From the NCBI RefSeq assembly GCF_015082335.1, contig NZ_BLRL01000012.1:1-64000 (forward strand): DNA of 64,000 nt, given 5' to 3'. The notes beneath the pieces are model-generated. The model saw only the letters and a program-made list of their open reading frames with translations, had not been told where the DNA came from and did not search any database. This document shows positions 27,541 to 36,569 of this stretch, piece after piece (positions within the stretch are counted from its first letter, which is position 1; every line of letters begins with the position of its first letter). This stretch comes from Moritella sp. F3. Its GTDB lineage: Bacteria; Pseudomonadota; Gammaproteobacteria; Enterobacterales; Moritellaceae. Both the position numbers and the translations under genes were made by a program.

Positions 27541-29184
27541 TTACTTTTCTAAGCTTACGCCGTAGAAATTGTGACCACCAAGTGGATCAATCACGTAACC
27601 TTTAACTTCTTTACGAACAGGCTCAAACACAACCGAGTGAGCGATTGTTGCCCATGGCGCTTGTTGCTTGAAGATTACTTGTGCTTTTTCATACAAGTCA
27701 GTTCGTACAGCTTGATCTGCTGTTGTTTTTGCTTCTTTAACTAACGAGTCAAATTCAGCATTACACCACATTGAACGGTTTGCGCCGCCAACAGCATCAC
27801 AACCAAGTAATACAGCTAGGAAGTTATCAGGGTCACCATTATCGCCAGTCCAACCTAGTAGGATAGTATCGTGTTCGCCTTTCGATGCGCGTTTTAAATA
27901 CTCGCCCCATTCAAACGTAACGATTTTAGCTTTAACGCCAACTTTAGCCCAATCAGACTGCATGATCTCAGCCATACGACGTGCGTTCGGGTTATAAGGA
28001 CGTTGTACTGGCATTGCCCAAATATTCGTTTCGAAACCGTCAGGGTAACCCGCTTCAGCGAGTAGTGCTTTGGCTTTTTCAAGATTGAATTCGTAATCTT
28101 TAATGTCAGCGTTATATGACCACATTGTTGGTGGGATTGGGTTTGTTGCCGCTTTACCAGAACCGTTGAATACCGCATCAATAATTGCAGGTTTGTTTAC
28201 AGCCATGTTTAATGCTTGGCGTACACGTACATCGTCAAACGGTTTTTTATCAACGTTAAATGCAAGGTAACCAATGTTCAGGCCTTCTTGAGAAAGAAGA
28301 TTAATATTTTTATCTTCTTCCATCATTTTACGATCTGACGGATTAGGAAATGCCATGATCTGACATTCGTTGTTTTGCAATTTAGCAAAACGCACTGATG
28401 CATCCGGTGTGATAGAGAAAACTAAACGGTCGATAGCTGGTGCGCCATCCCAATAGTCAGCATTACCCGCGTAACGGATCAATGAATCTTTTTGGTATTG
28501 CTGTAGTGCAAACGGACCCGTACCAGAAGGCATCACGTCAAGTTGTGCAGCCATGCCTTTTTCAAGGAATACGTTAGCTTGCTCTGCAGACATAATTGAT
28601 GCGAAATCCATTGCTAAGTTAGCGATGAATGGTGCTTCTGGTTGGTTAAGTACAAATTGTACTGTGTACTCATCAATTTTATTAATTTCTTTGATTAACG
28701 AACCCATGCTCATTGCATTGTAGTATTCGTATGAACCACCTGAAATTTTATGATAAGGGTTTTCTGCATTGCCTTGACGGTCAAATGAGAAGATAACATC
28801 ATCAGCATTAAATGAACGTGTTGGAGTAAAGTCTTTCGTTGTGTGGAATGGTACATCATGACGTAGCTTAAATGTATAAACGAGACCGTCTTCTGATACT
28901 TCCCAGCTTTCTGCTAATGCAGGAATAACTTCTGTAGTACCTTGCTTAAATTCAACCAGACGGTTAAAGATAGTTTTTGATGATGCATCAAACGTAGTGC
29001 CTGTAGTAAATAATCCAGGGTTGAAGCCTTCTGGACTTGCTTCTGAACAATATACAAAAGAAACAGGTTTTTTAGCTTCTGCTGAAGATGAATCTTTCGC
29101 TGCTTTATCGTCTGAACAACCACTTAAACCTAACGTGATGATACTGGCGATAGATAGCGATAACGCGACTTTCCCTTTATTCAT
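27541..29184 (-). CDS. dppA: Dipeptide-binding protein DppA, lipoprotein form
   Basis: Binds dipeptides (in E. coli also heme) for DppBCDF. The 547-aa chain follows E. coli DppA closely: VYCSEASPEGFNPG, TFDASSKTIFNRLVEF, PTRSFNADDVIFSFDRQ, DNGDPDNFLAVLLGCDA. Unlike E. coli DppA it begins with a lipoprotein signal, LGLSGC with Cys23 and acidic +2 Ser-Asp-Asp, so it is probably lipid-anchored rather than free in the periplasm. GGAG lies about 8 nt upstream of ATG. First gene of the dpp operon; a CRP-like site lies about 380 nt upstream. Confidence 0.95.
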   Translation of the reverse strand: MNKGKVALSLSIASIITLGLSGCSDDKAAKDSSSAEAKKPVSFVYCSEASPEGFNPGLFTTGTTFDASSKTIFNRLVEFKQGTTEVIPALAESWEVSEDGLVYTFKLRHDVPFHTTKDFTPTRSFNADDVIFSFDRQGNAENPYHKISGGSYEYYNAMSMGSLIKEINKIDEYTVQFVLNQPEAPFIANLAMDFASIMSAEQANVFLEKGMAAQLDVMPSGTGPFALQQYQKDSLIRYAGNADYWDGAPAIDRLVFSITPDASVRFAKLQNNECQIMAFPNPSDRKMMEEDKNINLLSQEGLNIGYLAFNVDKKPFDDVRVRQALNMAVNKPAIIDAVFNGSGKAATNPIPPTMWSYNADIKDYEFNLEKAKALLAEAGYPDGFETNIWAMPVQRPYNPNARRMAEIMQSDWAKVGVKAKIVTFEWGEYLKRASKGEHDTILLGWTGDNGDPDNFLAVLLGCDAVGGANRSMWCNAEFDSLVKEAKTTADQAVRTDLYEKAQVIFKQQAPWATIAHSVVFEPVRKEVKGYVIDPLGGHNFYGVSLEK

Positions 29185-29833
29185 GCCTTACTCCATTATG
29201 CGATGTTGATAACGTTAACTGCAGATACTAGACTAGATTTGAGTTAACGCCATTCTTGCAGATACATTGTCCGCGAATTGTAATTTTCACAGCGAAATTA
29301 CGTTTTTAGCACAGAGATGTAAACCTATGTCAGTGGAATAACTAATGACAAAGCGGCAATATTATCCACTGAAATAGTCAAATAAGCTGGCTGAACAATA
29401 AAAAGTAACATATGCGACAACAGCTTAAAGTAATACTGCAAAGATAAAATTTAATTTAATTCGAGCACTGTTAAGAATAACCCTTATAATTCAAAGGACT
29501 AATAGATAACAAAAAGGAATAACGATAAAATCAGGGCGATTCTAGCAGGATAGATGACTAAATGTGATTTAACTCACGAATTTTGTAAAATGGGCGATCA
29601 CACTGGCTATTGATGATAATTAAAGCAGTGTAATTTGTCGATTTAGACTAATAACGCAGTTAAATAAATCGTTATAGTATTTTATAGCATTATTATTTAG
29701 TACTTCATTAAAAATATGCCATTAAAATGAATATTTCTCAATAGTGTTTTAAATGCCGCTTAATATATATATTAAGATTAAACGGCAACCACTGAGCGAT
29801 AGCTGCAGTGTTAAATACTAAAAGTGGTCACCA
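29185..29833. other. Long non-coding region upstream of dppA
   Basis: About 650 nt between the dppA start and the pgpA stop, both on the minus strand. It is AT-rich with no credible gene. It must contain the dppA promoter and a long leader, and holds a CRP-like site (29563-29578) and a short hairpin AGTGG/CCACT (29823-29835) at the pgpA stop that might end the thiL-pgpA transcript. Confidence 0.6.
29563..29578. promoter_or_regulatory. CRP-like site upstream of dppA
   Basis: TGTGATTTAACTCACG fits TGTGA-N6-TCACA with one mismatch. It is far (about 380 nt) from the dppA ATG, so it would act on a distal promoter if functional. Confidence 0.4.
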
Positions 29834-30337
29834 CTAAAGCATAATATAAGCAATCAATTGTACGCTAGCTAAAGCGAACACGCCTGCAAGTATATCATCG
29901 ACCATAATACCAAAGCCGCCATGGGTATTTTTATCTAACCAGCCAATAGGGCCTGGCTTGACGATATCAAAAAAGCGAAACAATGCAAAACCAAGAACAA
30001 CCCACAACCAGCCTTGCGGCGCTGCGATCATGGTAACACCGTAACCGGCAAACTCATCCCACACAATAGCACCGTGATCATGTACGCCCATGGCCTTGCT
30101 CGCGCTGGCACAAATATACACACCAATAATCGATGCGAAGGCGACAATAGCGATGTACTGCCATAAGCCTAGCTCTAATACACTCGTCATCAATAAATAC
30201 AATGGAATAGCAGCAAGCGTTCCCATAGTACCTGGCGCTTTAGGGAACAAACCACTACCAAAACCAACTGCAGCTAAATGCACAGGGTTAGCGTAATTTA
30301 ATTTTTGTAATTCAGGTGATAAAAAATCTTTTTTCAT
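29834..30337 (-). CDS. pgpA: Phosphatidylglycerophosphatase A PgpA
   Basis: Inner-membrane phosphatase that makes phosphatidylglycerol from its phosphate. 167 aa with about four hydrophobic segments. The family opening GFGSGLFPKAPGTMGTLAAIPLY and the acidic motif VWDEFAGYGVTMI plus FFDIVKPGPIGWLDK are present. I start it at ATG 30337, which overlaps the thiL stop as ATGA; the frame-open start at 30352 would overlap more without gain. Confidence 0.94.
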   Translation of the reverse strand: MKKDFLSPELQKLNYANPVHLAAVGFGSGLFPKAPGTMGTLAAIPLYLLMTSVLELGLWQYIAIVAFASIIGVYICASASKAMGVHDHGAIVWDEFAGYGVTMIAAPQGWLWVVLGFALFRFFDIVKPGPIGWLDKNTHGGFGIMVDDILAGVFALASVQLIAYIML

Positions 30338-31365
30338 TGGAAGTGATCCCATCCTTGCAAAGCGAGCGTTGTTAATTGCTTATCATTATAATAGTGAATT
30401 TGTGATTCAACTGTTTCTGATTCAGCTGTTTTTGATTTAGTTATGTCAGTACCTATAATCACACCAACCTGCGTACAAGGTAAGTCAGTGTCCGCCATAG
30501 CTTGTTCTAATTTGGCTTTATTTTCTGGCGATACTGTAAATAGTAATTCATAGTCATCACCGCCAGCAAGTGCATATTGCGGCCATAGCGCTTTACTTAC
30601 ATAAGTTTGCAATGCGTTGGATAACGGTAAGGCAGTCAGTTCAATATTTGCCGATAGTGTAACACCACGAGCACGACTTGAAGCCTTAAGGATATGCTGT
30701 AAATCTGATGCTAATCCGTCTGACAAGTCAATGCAACTGTTAGCAATACCAACTAAAGCTTGCCCCGTTGAGACTCGCGCCGTAGGGCGTTGATGACGAG
30801 CGATTAAAAATGCTTTCTCAGCATCAGAACACACGCGGTTACCAGCATCGATTAATAATTTTAATCCAGCGTTCGCATCACCAATAGTGCCACTGCAATA
30901 AATTAAATCACCTGCTTGTGCACCTTGTCTACGTAATGCGAGCCCTTGCTCAACAAAGCCTTGCAAGGTTAACGTCAGGGTCATATCGCCTTTCGTCGTG
31001 TCACCACCAATCAAACTCACACCATAACGGTGTAATTGTTGATGTAAACAATCACTGAAGGCCGTAAGCCAAGCATGATCATAATCCGGCAGGGTTATCG
31101 CTAAGGATGCCCAAGCTGGTTTCCCGCCCATAGCGGCGATATCGCTGATGTTTACCGCAACCAATTTGTGCGCAACATCTGCTGGATCTGCATCAGGTAG
31201 AAAATGGATACCACGCACCATCGTATCAGTGGTAACAACTAACTGTTTACCTACTGGCACAGACAAAATGGCACAGTCATCACCAATACCTGCAATTACG
31301 TCATCTCGTGACACCGATTTGTTAGTGAAATACTGCCCAATCAAATCAAATTCGCCTGTCGCCAT
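30334..31365 (-). CDS. thiL: Thiamine-monophosphate kinase ThiL
   Basis: Phosphorylates thiamine monophosphate to thiamine diphosphate, the cofactor needed by Dxs among others. 343 aa of the PurM/ThiL fold: GEFDLIGQYF opening, Mg-ATP motif GIGDDCAIL, TTDTMVRGIHF, GGDTTKGDMTLTLTLQG, and CIDLSDGLASDL. The C-terminal third contains a short Thr/Ser/Glu insert before the end (KSKTAESETVESQ). It is slightly longer than E. coli ThiL (325). ThiL-pgpA order is typical; nusB lies upstream across a 312-nt gap. Confidence 0.95.
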   Translation of the reverse strand: MATGEFDLIGQYFTNKSVSRDDVIAGIGDDCAILSVPVGKQLVVTTDTMVRGIHFLPDADPADVAHKLVAVNISDIAAMGGKPAWASLAITLPDYDHAWLTAFSDCLHQQLHRYGVSLIGGDTTKGDMTLTLTLQGFVEQGLALRRQGAQAGDLIYCSGTIGDANAGLKLLIDAGNRVCSDAEKAFLIARHQRPTARVSTGQALVGIANSCIDLSDGLASDLQHILKASSRARGVTLSANIELTALPLSNALQTYVSKALWPQYALAGGDDYELLFTVSPENKAKLEQAMADTDLPCTQVGVIIGTDITKSKTAESETVESQIHYYNDKQLTTLALQGWDHFQ

Positions 31366-31473
31366 AGTACTGCAGTTTCCATTATTAGGTTTCGATAATC
31401 TTACTATTGTACTGTTAATTAAAACCTAATTATATTGTTAATTAACCTCAAGTCAGGATAAGCAAGGCTGGAT

Positions 31474-31577
31474 AGGATTTAGACTTTACTAAGTAAAATG
31501 TCTTTTTCAGGGATGAAAAAGCCAAGCATACATGGAAGTACTTGCTGCGTTTTTGCGTGAAAATTGTCTAATATCCT
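31474..31577. repeat. Structured element with imperfect inverted ends
   Basis: AGGATTTAGAC (31474-31484) is mirrored by GTCTAATATCCT (31566-31577). Inside are a hairpin CTTTTTCA/TGAAAAAG (near 31502-31521) and a partly symmetric AGCATACATGG-type stretch. No coding frame. It looks like an intergenic dispersed repeat; other copies are needed to prove it. Confidence 0.4.
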
Positions 31578-31624
31578 TAATCTAATTCAGATTAATTAAT
31601 ATCTTGAAAGTAAGTTTTAGACAT

Positions 31625-31656
31625 AAAAAAAGCCAGCAACCTGTGCTAGCTTTTTT
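31625..31656 (-). terminator. Terminator after nusB
   Basis: AAAAAAGCCAGCA (31625-31637) pairs with TGCTAGCTTTTTT (31644-31656) apart from one mismatch; the T-run on the minus strand lies just beyond the stem. It is positioned 20 nt after the nusB stop. Confidence 0.8.
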
Positions 31657-31677
31657 GCATTGAAGAAAATAATTAAA

Positions 31678-32100
31678 TTATTTTTTCAAACGTAATTGCA
31701 ATTTACTTACAATTTTATCTAATACGCCGTTAACGAATTTATGGCTGTCTTCAGCGCCAAAGTCTTTCGCTAATTCGATAGATTCATTGATCACAACTTT
31801 ATAAGGTACATCTTGACGCTTAGTAAGCTCAAATGTAGAAAGACGTAAAATCGCTTTCTCAACCAAGTCTAAATCGTCGATTGGACGAGATAAGAATGGT
31901 GACATTAATTCATCAAGTTCTACAGAGTTTAAGCTTACACCTAATACAAGTTCACGGAAGTAAACTGCATCTGTGTCGCTAAAATCTTGCTCTGTTACAA
32001 ATTGGTGTTCGATATTTGCAACAGTTTCTTGTGTCATTTGCCATTGATAAATTGCTTGTGTGGCAAACTGACGTGCCTTACTACGTTCCGAAGGTTTCAT
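31678..32100 (-). CDS. nusB: Transcription antitermination factor NusB
   Basis: A 140-aa all-helical RNA-binding protein that, with NusE, binds boxA in rRNA leaders and prevents premature termination. [22 protein letters not shown] and the C-terminal [32 protein letters not shown] are highly conserved family segments. It overlaps ribH by 4 nt (ATGA), the usual ribH-nusB arrangement. Confidence 0.96.
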   Translation of the reverse strand: MKPSERSKARQFATQAIYQWQMTQETVANIEHQFVTEQDFSDTDAVYFRELVLGVSLNSVELDELMSPFLSRPIDDLDLVEKAILRLSTFELTKRQDVPYKVVINESIELAKDFGAEDSHKFVNGVLDKIVSKLQLRLKK

Positions 32101-32582
32101 TTTTTCTCCAATAATACATCAACTTGATGCAAAACATTCACCATTTCAAGTGCACTTAGAGCAGCCTCCGACCCTTTATTACCAGCCTTGGTACCAGCAC
32201 GCTCAATTGCTTGCTCAATGGTGTCTGTCGTTAGAACACCAAATGCAACAGGAACATCATAGTCCATTGCAACTTGAGCAAGACCTTTATTACATTCGCC
32301 AGCTACGAATTCAAAATGTGGTGTACCACCACGAATTACCGTACCTAAAGCAATGATCGCATCAAACTGTTTTGTTGCAGCAACACGTTGAGTTACAAGC
32401 GGTAATTCTACAGCGCCAGGTACGCGAACAATAGTGATATTGTCTTCGCTAACTTGACCAAAACGTTTTAGTGAATCGATAGCACCCGCTAACAAACTTT
32501 CATTGATGAAACTGTTAAAACGCGAGATTACGATTGCAATTTTTGCTTCTGGAGCAGGAACATTTCCTTCGATAACTTTCAT
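32097..32582 (-). CDS. ribH: 6,7-Dimethyl-8-ribityllumazine synthase RibH
   Basis: Condenses the ribitylaminopyrimidine with dihydroxybutanone phosphate, the penultimate step of riboflavin synthesis, in an icosahedral-type assembly. 161 aa from ATG 32582 (AGGA 9 nt upstream); the longer open frame adds 34 residues with no family match. Motifs: [37 protein letters not shown] and the loop [20 protein letters not shown]. Confidence 0.96.
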   Translation of the reverse strand: MKVIEGNVPAPEAKIAIVISRFNSFINESLLAGAIDSLKRFGQVSEDNITIVRVPGAVELPLVTQRVAATKQFDAIIALGTVIRGGTPHFEFVAGECNKGLAQVAMDYDVPVAFGVLTTDTIEQAIERAGTKAGNKGSEAALSALEMVNVLHQVDVLLEKK

Positions 32583-32643
32583 GTGTACAAATCCTATATC
32601 ACGGCACGTAAATTTACGGCCAATTTTAATTATTGAGAATCGA

Positions 32644-32681
32644 CTGACGAAAGGGCTCGGATTGTACCAAGCTTTCGTCAG
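32644..32681 (-). promoter_or_regulatory. Stem-loop in the ribBX-ribH gap
   Basis: CTGACGAAAG (32644-32653) pairs perfectly with CTTTCGTCAG (32672-32681) around an 18-nt loop. No T-run follows on either strand. The roughly 200-nt gap is the widest inside the rib cluster, so this could be an RNA-processing or attenuation element. It does not resemble the FMN riboswitch. Confidence 0.45.
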
Positions 32682-32784
32682 CAAGCAAACTTATTCTACG
32701 ACTATCGCTAAAACTTCTGCGATGGCTATCTATATAACTTATTCGACGTCTATCTATTAAATTTATTAGCCGACAAGCTAATAC

Positions 32785-33900
32785 TTATTTAGAGATGTAT
32801 TCGACAACTTCCAAGCCAAAGCCTGATAGTGAATGGTAACGTTTGTCTGAGCTTAATAGCTTCATTTTAGACACGCCCATATCAGCTAAAATTTGTGAAC
32901 CCACACCAACGCGGCGTGATGTACCCTGCCATTTTGCTTTTGGCTGTACATCGCCTTTATCTTCTTGCGCAAATTGTTTCACTTTTTCGATGATATCGTT
33001 AGAGTTTTCTTCGTTACCTAAGATCACCATCACGCCACCATCACGGCCGATACGTGCCATTGCATCATCCAATGACCACGAGATCTTGCTCGCGCGATCA
33101 GTACGCAGGATATCAGTCATGGTATTTTGTACATGCACACGTACTAATGTTGGCTGCTCAGCAACAACATCACCTTTACATAATGCATAATGAACTTGAT
33201 TATCGATAGTATCGCGATAAGTCACTAAGTCAAAATCACCGTGTTCAGTTGGTAATTTACATTCCGCAACGCGTTCAATCGTTGTTTCATTGCTATTACG
33301 GTATTCAATTAAGTCAGCGACTGTGCCTAATTTAATGCCATGTTTTTCAGCAAAAATTTCTAAGTCAGGACGACGAGCCATTTCACCGTCATCTTTTAAG
33401 ATCTCAACAATCACACCAGCAGGCTCACAACCCGCTAAACGTGCAAGATCACAACCCGCTTCAGTATGACCTGCGCGTGTTAGTACACCGCCGTCTTGCG
33501 CTGCAAGTGGGAAAATGTGGCCAGGCATTACAATATCAGCTGGTTTAGCATCACCAGCGACTGCTGATAATACCGTTACTGCGCGATCCGTTGCAGAAAT
33601 GCCGGTCGTCACGCCTTCAGCCGCTTCAATAGAAACTGTGAAGTTAGTTGAGAATTGCGCCGTATTATCTTGAACCATTAAAGGTAACTGTAATTGAGCT
33701 ACGCGTTCTTTGGTTAATGTCAGACAAATTAGACCGCGACCGTGTGTCGCCATAAAGTTAATCGCCTCTGGCGTTACTTTGTCTGCCGCCATGATCAAAT
33801 CGCCTTCATTTTCACGATCTTCATCATCCATCAAGATAACCATTTTACCTAGGCGGATGTCTTCAATAATATCTTCAATACGACTTAGTGCCATGTTCAT
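32785..33900 (-). CDS. ribB: RibBX: DHBP synthase fused to a degenerate GTP cyclohydrolase II domain
   Basis: The N-terminal half (about 1-205) is 3,4-dihydroxy-2-butanone-4-phosphate synthase: [35 protein letters not shown], and it makes the four-carbon unit for lumazine. The C-terminal half (about 210-371) is RibA-like but lacks the Cys-rich Zn site (the SLRCDCG-type segment is replaced by [12 protein letters not shown]), so cyclohydrolase activity is unlikely. This matches the RibBX architecture known in Proteobacteria; a separate ribA must exist elsewhere. It lies 42 nt after ribE. Confidence 0.92.
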   Translation of the reverse strand: MNMALSRIEDIIEDIRLGKMVILMDDEDRENEGDLIMAADKVTPEAINFMATHGRGLICLTLTKERVAQLQLPLMVQDNTAQFSTNFTVSIEAAEGVTTGISATDRAVTVLSAVAGDAKPADIVMPGHIFPLAAQDGGVLTRAGHTEAGCDLARLAGCEPAGVIVEILKDDGEMARRPDLEIFAEKHGIKLGTVADLIEYRNSNETTIERVAECKLPTEHGDFDLVTYRDTIDNQVHYALCKGDVVAEQPTLVRVHVQNTMTDILRTDRASKISWSLDDAMARIGRDGGVMVILGNEENSNDIIEKVKQFAQEDKGDVQPKAKWQGTSRRVGVGSQILADMGVSKMKLLSSDKRYHSLSGFGLEVVEYISK

Positions 33901-33942
33901 AGCCCCTTAATAACAATTAAAAACTGAACGTGAATAGATGTT

Positions 33943-34608
33943 TTACTTTAAAAATCCATTACTCGCAAGAAAATCCATGGTGATACCTTGTTCAGGCGTG
34001 CTTGACTCAGCCGCTTTATCACCTAGCATGATCCGCTCTAAATAACGGGCAATAACATCTACTTCTAAATTAACTTTACGACCGACGACATAACTTTCTA
34101 TCGTTGTTTCTAACGCTGTATGCGGTACGATCGTTAATTTGAATTTAGCGCCGTCAATTTCATTAATAGTTAAACTAATACCATCAATGGTAATTGAACC
34201 TTTTTCGGCAATATAACGGGCTAATTCATTTGGAGCTTGTAACCAATACTCAGTCGCACGACCAAGTTTAGCTATATTTACAATCTCGGCAACACCATCA
34301 ACATGACCACTGACTAAGTGACCACCAAGACGTGTGCTTAAGGTTAATGCTTTTTCTAAGTTTACCTTATCACCAATTTTGTAATGCGCAAAACCAGAGC
34401 GCTTTATCGTCTCTAATGACACATCTGCGCGGTAGCCATTGCTTAGTAATTCAACAACTGTCAGACATACACCGTTCGTGGCGATACTGTCGCCAAGTTT
34501 TACATCACTTAAATCAAGCGAGCCACTGTCAACAGTGATACTCACATCTGCGCCTTTTGGCGTTAAACCAGTGAGCGTACCCACGGTTTCAATAATTCCT
34601 GTAAACAT
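33943..34608 (-). CDS. ribE: Riboflavin synthase alpha subunit
   Basis: Dismutates two lumazine molecules to riboflavin. 221 aa made of two tandem lumazine-binding barrels: MFTGIIETVGTL at the start, GDSIATNGVCLTV in the first, LGGHLVSGHVDGVAEI opening the second, GSITIDGISLTINEI in it. Its ATG overlaps the ribD stop by one nucleotide (TAATG). Confidence 0.96.
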   Translation of the reverse strand: MFTGIIETVGTLTGLTPKGADVSITVDSGSLDLSDVKLGDSIATNGVCLTVVELLSNGYRADVSLETIKRSGFAHYKIGDKVNLEKALTLSTRLGGHLVSGHVDGVAEIVNIAKLGRATEYWLQAPNELARYIAEKGSITIDGISLTINEIDGAKFKLTIVPHTALETTIESYVVGRKVNLEVDVIARYLERIMLGDKAAESSTPEQGITMDFLASNGFLK

Positions 34609-35915
34609 TAGTATTCCGGTTTTGCTGTAATGCGAAGATCGTCACCGACCTGCGTGATATCGGTAAAGCTAAACTTAGGCACTTGCGCCATCTCAGTTAG
34701 CTCGCTTAATACTGCTAGTCCTCTGGCACTATCACCCATAAGTTTCGGCGCCAGGTAAATAATTATCTCATCCACCAGCTTATTTTCAAGTAATGCACCT
34801 GCTAATGTTGCACCCGCTTCAACCCATAGGTCATTAATATCCTGCAGTGCGAGCGCCGTCATTAACTGGTTTAGATCTATGTTATGGTGACTATCTTGCT
34901 TTATTTCAATTCGTGACACAGATTCATTCACTAATAACGCCGCTGTAACCGGGTCATGTGCTGCGCCATTAGCACTATTTTCGATATTCTTATTAACACC
35001 ATTAACGAGTAGTATCTGCCCTGGCTGAGCAAATAGCTTTAATTCCGTAGTCGATGATGCAATATGCCCATCGAGTCGGCCATGATTATCCAGAATCACT
35101 CGGATAGGTTGACGTACTTGATGCTCAGGTGGTTTATGAAGAGATAAAGGATAGTCGGCTTGGCTTGCGCCTAATTCGCTATAACGCACATTCAGTGACG
35201 CATCATCCATCATCACCGTGCTTGCAGTAGATAAGATAGCACTAGATTGGGCACGATACACTTGCACATCATTACGCGCAGCAGGACCGGTTATCCATTT
35301 ACTTTCGCCATTTTTCAATGCTGTACGCCCATCGAGACTCGCCGCCATTTTCAGCCGTACAAAAGGACGTTGTTTTTGCATGCGTAAAATAAAACCAGGA
35401 TTGAGAGCATGGGCTTCCTCTGATAACAAACCAATGCGTACTTTAATACCTGCGGCTATTAATATCGCAATGCCCTTACCTGCTACTTTTGGGTTTGGGT
35501 CAACCATGGCAATCACAACTTCGTTGACATTAGCCTTAACCAAGGCCGCAGCACAAGGTGGCGTTCGGCCATAATGACTGCAAGGTTCTAATGTCACATA
35601 ACAAGTTGCGCCCTGTGAAGCGCTATATTCAGCACTATCGACGGCATTCTCAACTGCAATATCAGCAGCCTTTAGTGCATGAATTTCTGCATGCGGCTCT
35701 CCCGCACGTAAATGAAAACCTTCACCGATGATATTATCTGCTTTTACCAGCACACAACCAACATTTGGATTAGGTGCAGTGGTAAAACGGCCTTGTTGTG
35801 CAAGTGCGATCGCACGTTGCATGTACAGGCTGTCTACAGTATTAAATTGACTGGTTGAGATAAGGTCTGCCACTAACAGGTCTAACTCAGGGCGCGATGA
35901 GATTGGCATAATCAA
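34608..35915 (-). CDS. ribD: Bifunctional riboflavin deaminase/reductase RibD
   Basis: Deaminates, then reduces, the pyrimidine intermediate of riboflavin synthesis. The deaminase domain (about 30-170) has the Zn site HAEIHAL and PCSHYGRTPPC; the reductase domain (about 175-430) has MAASLDGRTAL and WVEAGATLAGALL. 435 aa is longer than E. coli (367) because of inserts around 250-320 and about 25 extra N-terminal residues. The start is uncertain: ATG 35915, 35909 or 35822 are all possible, and none has a strong ribosome site. It follows nrdR by 19 nt. Confidence 0.93.
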   Translation of the reverse strand: MIMPISSRPELDLLVADLISTSQFNTVDSLYMQRAIALAQQGRFTTAPNPNVGCVLVKADNIIGEGFHLRAGEPHAEIHALKAADIAVENAVDSAEYSASQGATCYVTLEPCSHYGRTPPCAAALVKANVNEVVIAMVDPNPKVAGKGIAILIAAGIKVRIGLLSEEAHALNPGFILRMQKQRPFVRLKMAASLDGRTALKNGESKWITGPAARNDVQVYRAQSSAILSTASTVMMDDASLNVRYSELGASQADYPLSLHKPPEHQVRQPIRVILDNHGRLDGHIASSTTELKLFAQPGQILLVNGVNKNIENSANGAAHDPVTAALLVNESVSRIEIKQDSHHNIDLNQLMTALALQDINDLWVEAGATLAGALLENKLVDEIIIYLAPKLMGDSARGLAVLSELTEMAQVPKFSFTDITQVGDDLRITAKPEY

Positions 35916-35934
35916 TGAGAACTCAGGTATCAGG

Positions 35935-36384
35935 TTATTTGTCGAGTTTGGCTATTTCTTCATTAAATTCTTTTACATCTTCAAAAGAACGATAGACAGA
36001 GGCAAAACGTACATAAGCGACTTTATCGAGCTTTTTCAGTACGTCCATCACCAGTTCACCGAGAAAACTAGATTCAACTTCACGTTCGCCAGTGGCTCTT
36101 AAACTCGATTTAATTTGATTAATACCGAGTTCAATTTGCTCTGCGGCAACCGGACGTTTTTCTAACGCACGATAAATACCATTAACTAACTTATCTTCGT
36201 TAAAAGGTTCGCGTTTATCATCTGTTTTAATGATACGCGGCATTACTAATTCGGCCGTTTCAAAGGTAGTAAAACGTTCATGACATTTCGCACACTCACG
36301 GCGGCGACGCACCTGATGGCCTTCAGCCACAAGACGAGAGTCGATAACTTTAGTTTCAGTCGCAGAACAAAATGGACAGAACAT
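35935..36384 (-). CDS. nrdR: Transcriptional repressor NrdR
   Basis: Represses ribonucleotide reductase genes in response to ATP/dATP. 149 aa, the family length, from ATG 36384 with AGGA 7 nt upstream; an in-frame TTG two codons earlier is ignored. The Zn ribbon is CPFC...CAKC, followed by the ATP-cone ([19 protein letters not shown]). First gene of the nrdR-ribD-ribE-ribBX-ribH-nusB run. Confidence 0.96.
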   Translation of the reverse strand: MFCPFCSATETKVIDSRLVAEGHQVRRRRECAKCHERFTTFETAELVMPRIIKTDDKREPFNEDKLVNGIYRALEKRPVAAEQIELGINQIKSSLRATGEREVESSFLGELVMDVLKKLDKVAYVRFASVYRSFEDVKEFNEEIAKLDK

Positions 36385-36501
36385 AAACAATCCTATTGAA
36401 TAATATTATTCTGAGTCTATCGTTAAACAGCAGGCGGGTACAGAAAAGTGCAGATAAATTAGCGGAATTAATAAATAAGTTAACAAATTGTTGAATAATC
36501 A

Positions 36502-36552
36502 GTCGGTTTTAAATCATCTTATTGTGAGATCAAAGTGAGATAAAAAACCGAC
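36502..36552 (-). promoter_or_regulatory. Stem-loop after the DUF4124 gene
   Basis: GTCGGTTTT (36502-36510) pairs with AAAACCGAC (36544-36552). On the minus strand the first arm already contains a T-run, and the loop is long (33 nt), so it may end the upstream gene by a non-standard route. The nrdR promoter probably lies between it and 36384. Confidence 0.35.
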
Positions 36553-36569
36553 CCATATATTGAGGCTGC

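Larger units (their letters stand above)
31366..31677. other. Non-coding gap between nusB and thiL
   Basis: 312 nt with no gene. It contains the nusB terminator (31625-31656) and a roughly 100-nt structured segment with inverted ends (31474-31577). A promoter for thiL-pgpA is expected between that segment and 31366. Confidence 0.55.

Noticed and set aside
32583..32684. N-terminal extension of RibH
   Set aside because: No similarity to lumazine synthases and no ribosome site; ATG 32582 gives the family length.
32583..33942. FMN riboswitch in the riboflavin cluster
   Set aside because: I looked in the gaps around ribBX and ribH for the conserved G-rich RFN stems and did not find them; only a simple stem-loop is there.
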